A DNA stretch of 33,335 nt from the NCBI GenBank assembly GCA_003427395.1, contig BFEA01000226.1, positions 810,595 to 843,929 of the forward strand, read 5' to 3'. A model generated the notes under the pieces. That model worked only from the letters and a program-made list of their open reading frames with translations, was not told the origin of the DNA and searched no databases. This document shows positions 33,291 through 33,335 of this stretch, piece after piece (position 1 is the first letter of the stretch; each line of letters starts with the position of its first letter). The stretch comes from Chara braunii. Its lineage: Eukaryota; Streptophyta; Charophyceae; Charales; Characeae. The position numbers and the translations under genes were made by a program.

Positions 33291-33335
33291 GTTGCTCCCC
33301 AGAATGGTAGGAGCCAGAACCATAAGGTTCTGATT

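Overview
The window reads as a repeat-rich eukaryotic nuclear contig made almost entirely of nested, mostly decayed retroelements. No cellular protein-coding gene, rRNA or intact tRNA gene was recognised. A streptophyte alga, most likely a charophyte of the Chara type, is the best guess. The reasons are a mitochondrial-type rpl6 fragment (a gene kept in charophyte and bryophyte mitochondria), chromoviral, L1-type and Penelope-like elements together, long CT microsatellites, and plant-type initiator-Met and Asp primer sites. This species guess is inference. Isolated N bases and one exact pair of Tn5/Nextera end sequences show a short-read draft assembly.

Layout. (1) 1-11735, minus strand: a large LTR retrotransposon, 'element A'. 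It has a 5' LTR of about 2.6 kb (9122-11735), a tRNA-Asp-type primer site (9101-9118), a 272-bp tandem duplication in the leader, and then an unfamiliar modular coding region (about 7581-2005) in which two domain types alternate four to five times. A decayed gag and the start of an aspartic protease follow. The protease runs directly into the second LTR copy (1-1232), with no reverse transcriptase or integrase in between. A mosaic piece of mitochondrial DNA (rpl6 3' half plus a cob fragment) sits inside the coding region. (2) 11736-12992: no recognisable gene. (3) 12993-15722, minus strand: a broken Penelope-like element with SAP, then GIY-YIG, then RT. The N-terminal endonuclease matches the Naiad/Chlamys group. 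Upstream of it (15676-17050) is a repeat cluster with three copies of a perfect hairpin, bracketed by a 23-bp inverted repeat. (4) 17081-22904, plus strand: a gag-like zinc-knuckle fragment abutting an L1-type LINE with decayed endonuclease, RT and zinc-finger tail. The LINE is interrupted by a 1.44-kb minus-strand retroposon with a 13-bp target duplication, a poly(A) end and a tRNA-like segment. (5) 22905-31167, minus strand: a nearly complete Ty3/gypsy chromovirus with a perfect 5-bp target duplication (ATAGA), LTRs, a Met-type primer site, gag, PR, RT, RNase H, IN and a chromodomain, disabled by a few mutations. Its 5' LTR carries the Nextera junction in place of 572 bp. (6) 31173-33335, plus strand: the C-terminal end of a second, related LINE, a degenerate tandem repeat with telomere-like motifs, and a short repeat of an upstream segment.

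Nesting gives a relative order. The LINE came first. The tRNA-like retroposon and the chromovirus came later. The chromovirus entered DNA lying between the two LINE remnants. Element A was in place before it received the mitochondrial insert, unless the insert was already present in its parent copy. The parts most worth following up are the A-B module array of element A, the SAP/GIY-YIG Penelope-like element and the tRNA-like retroposon.
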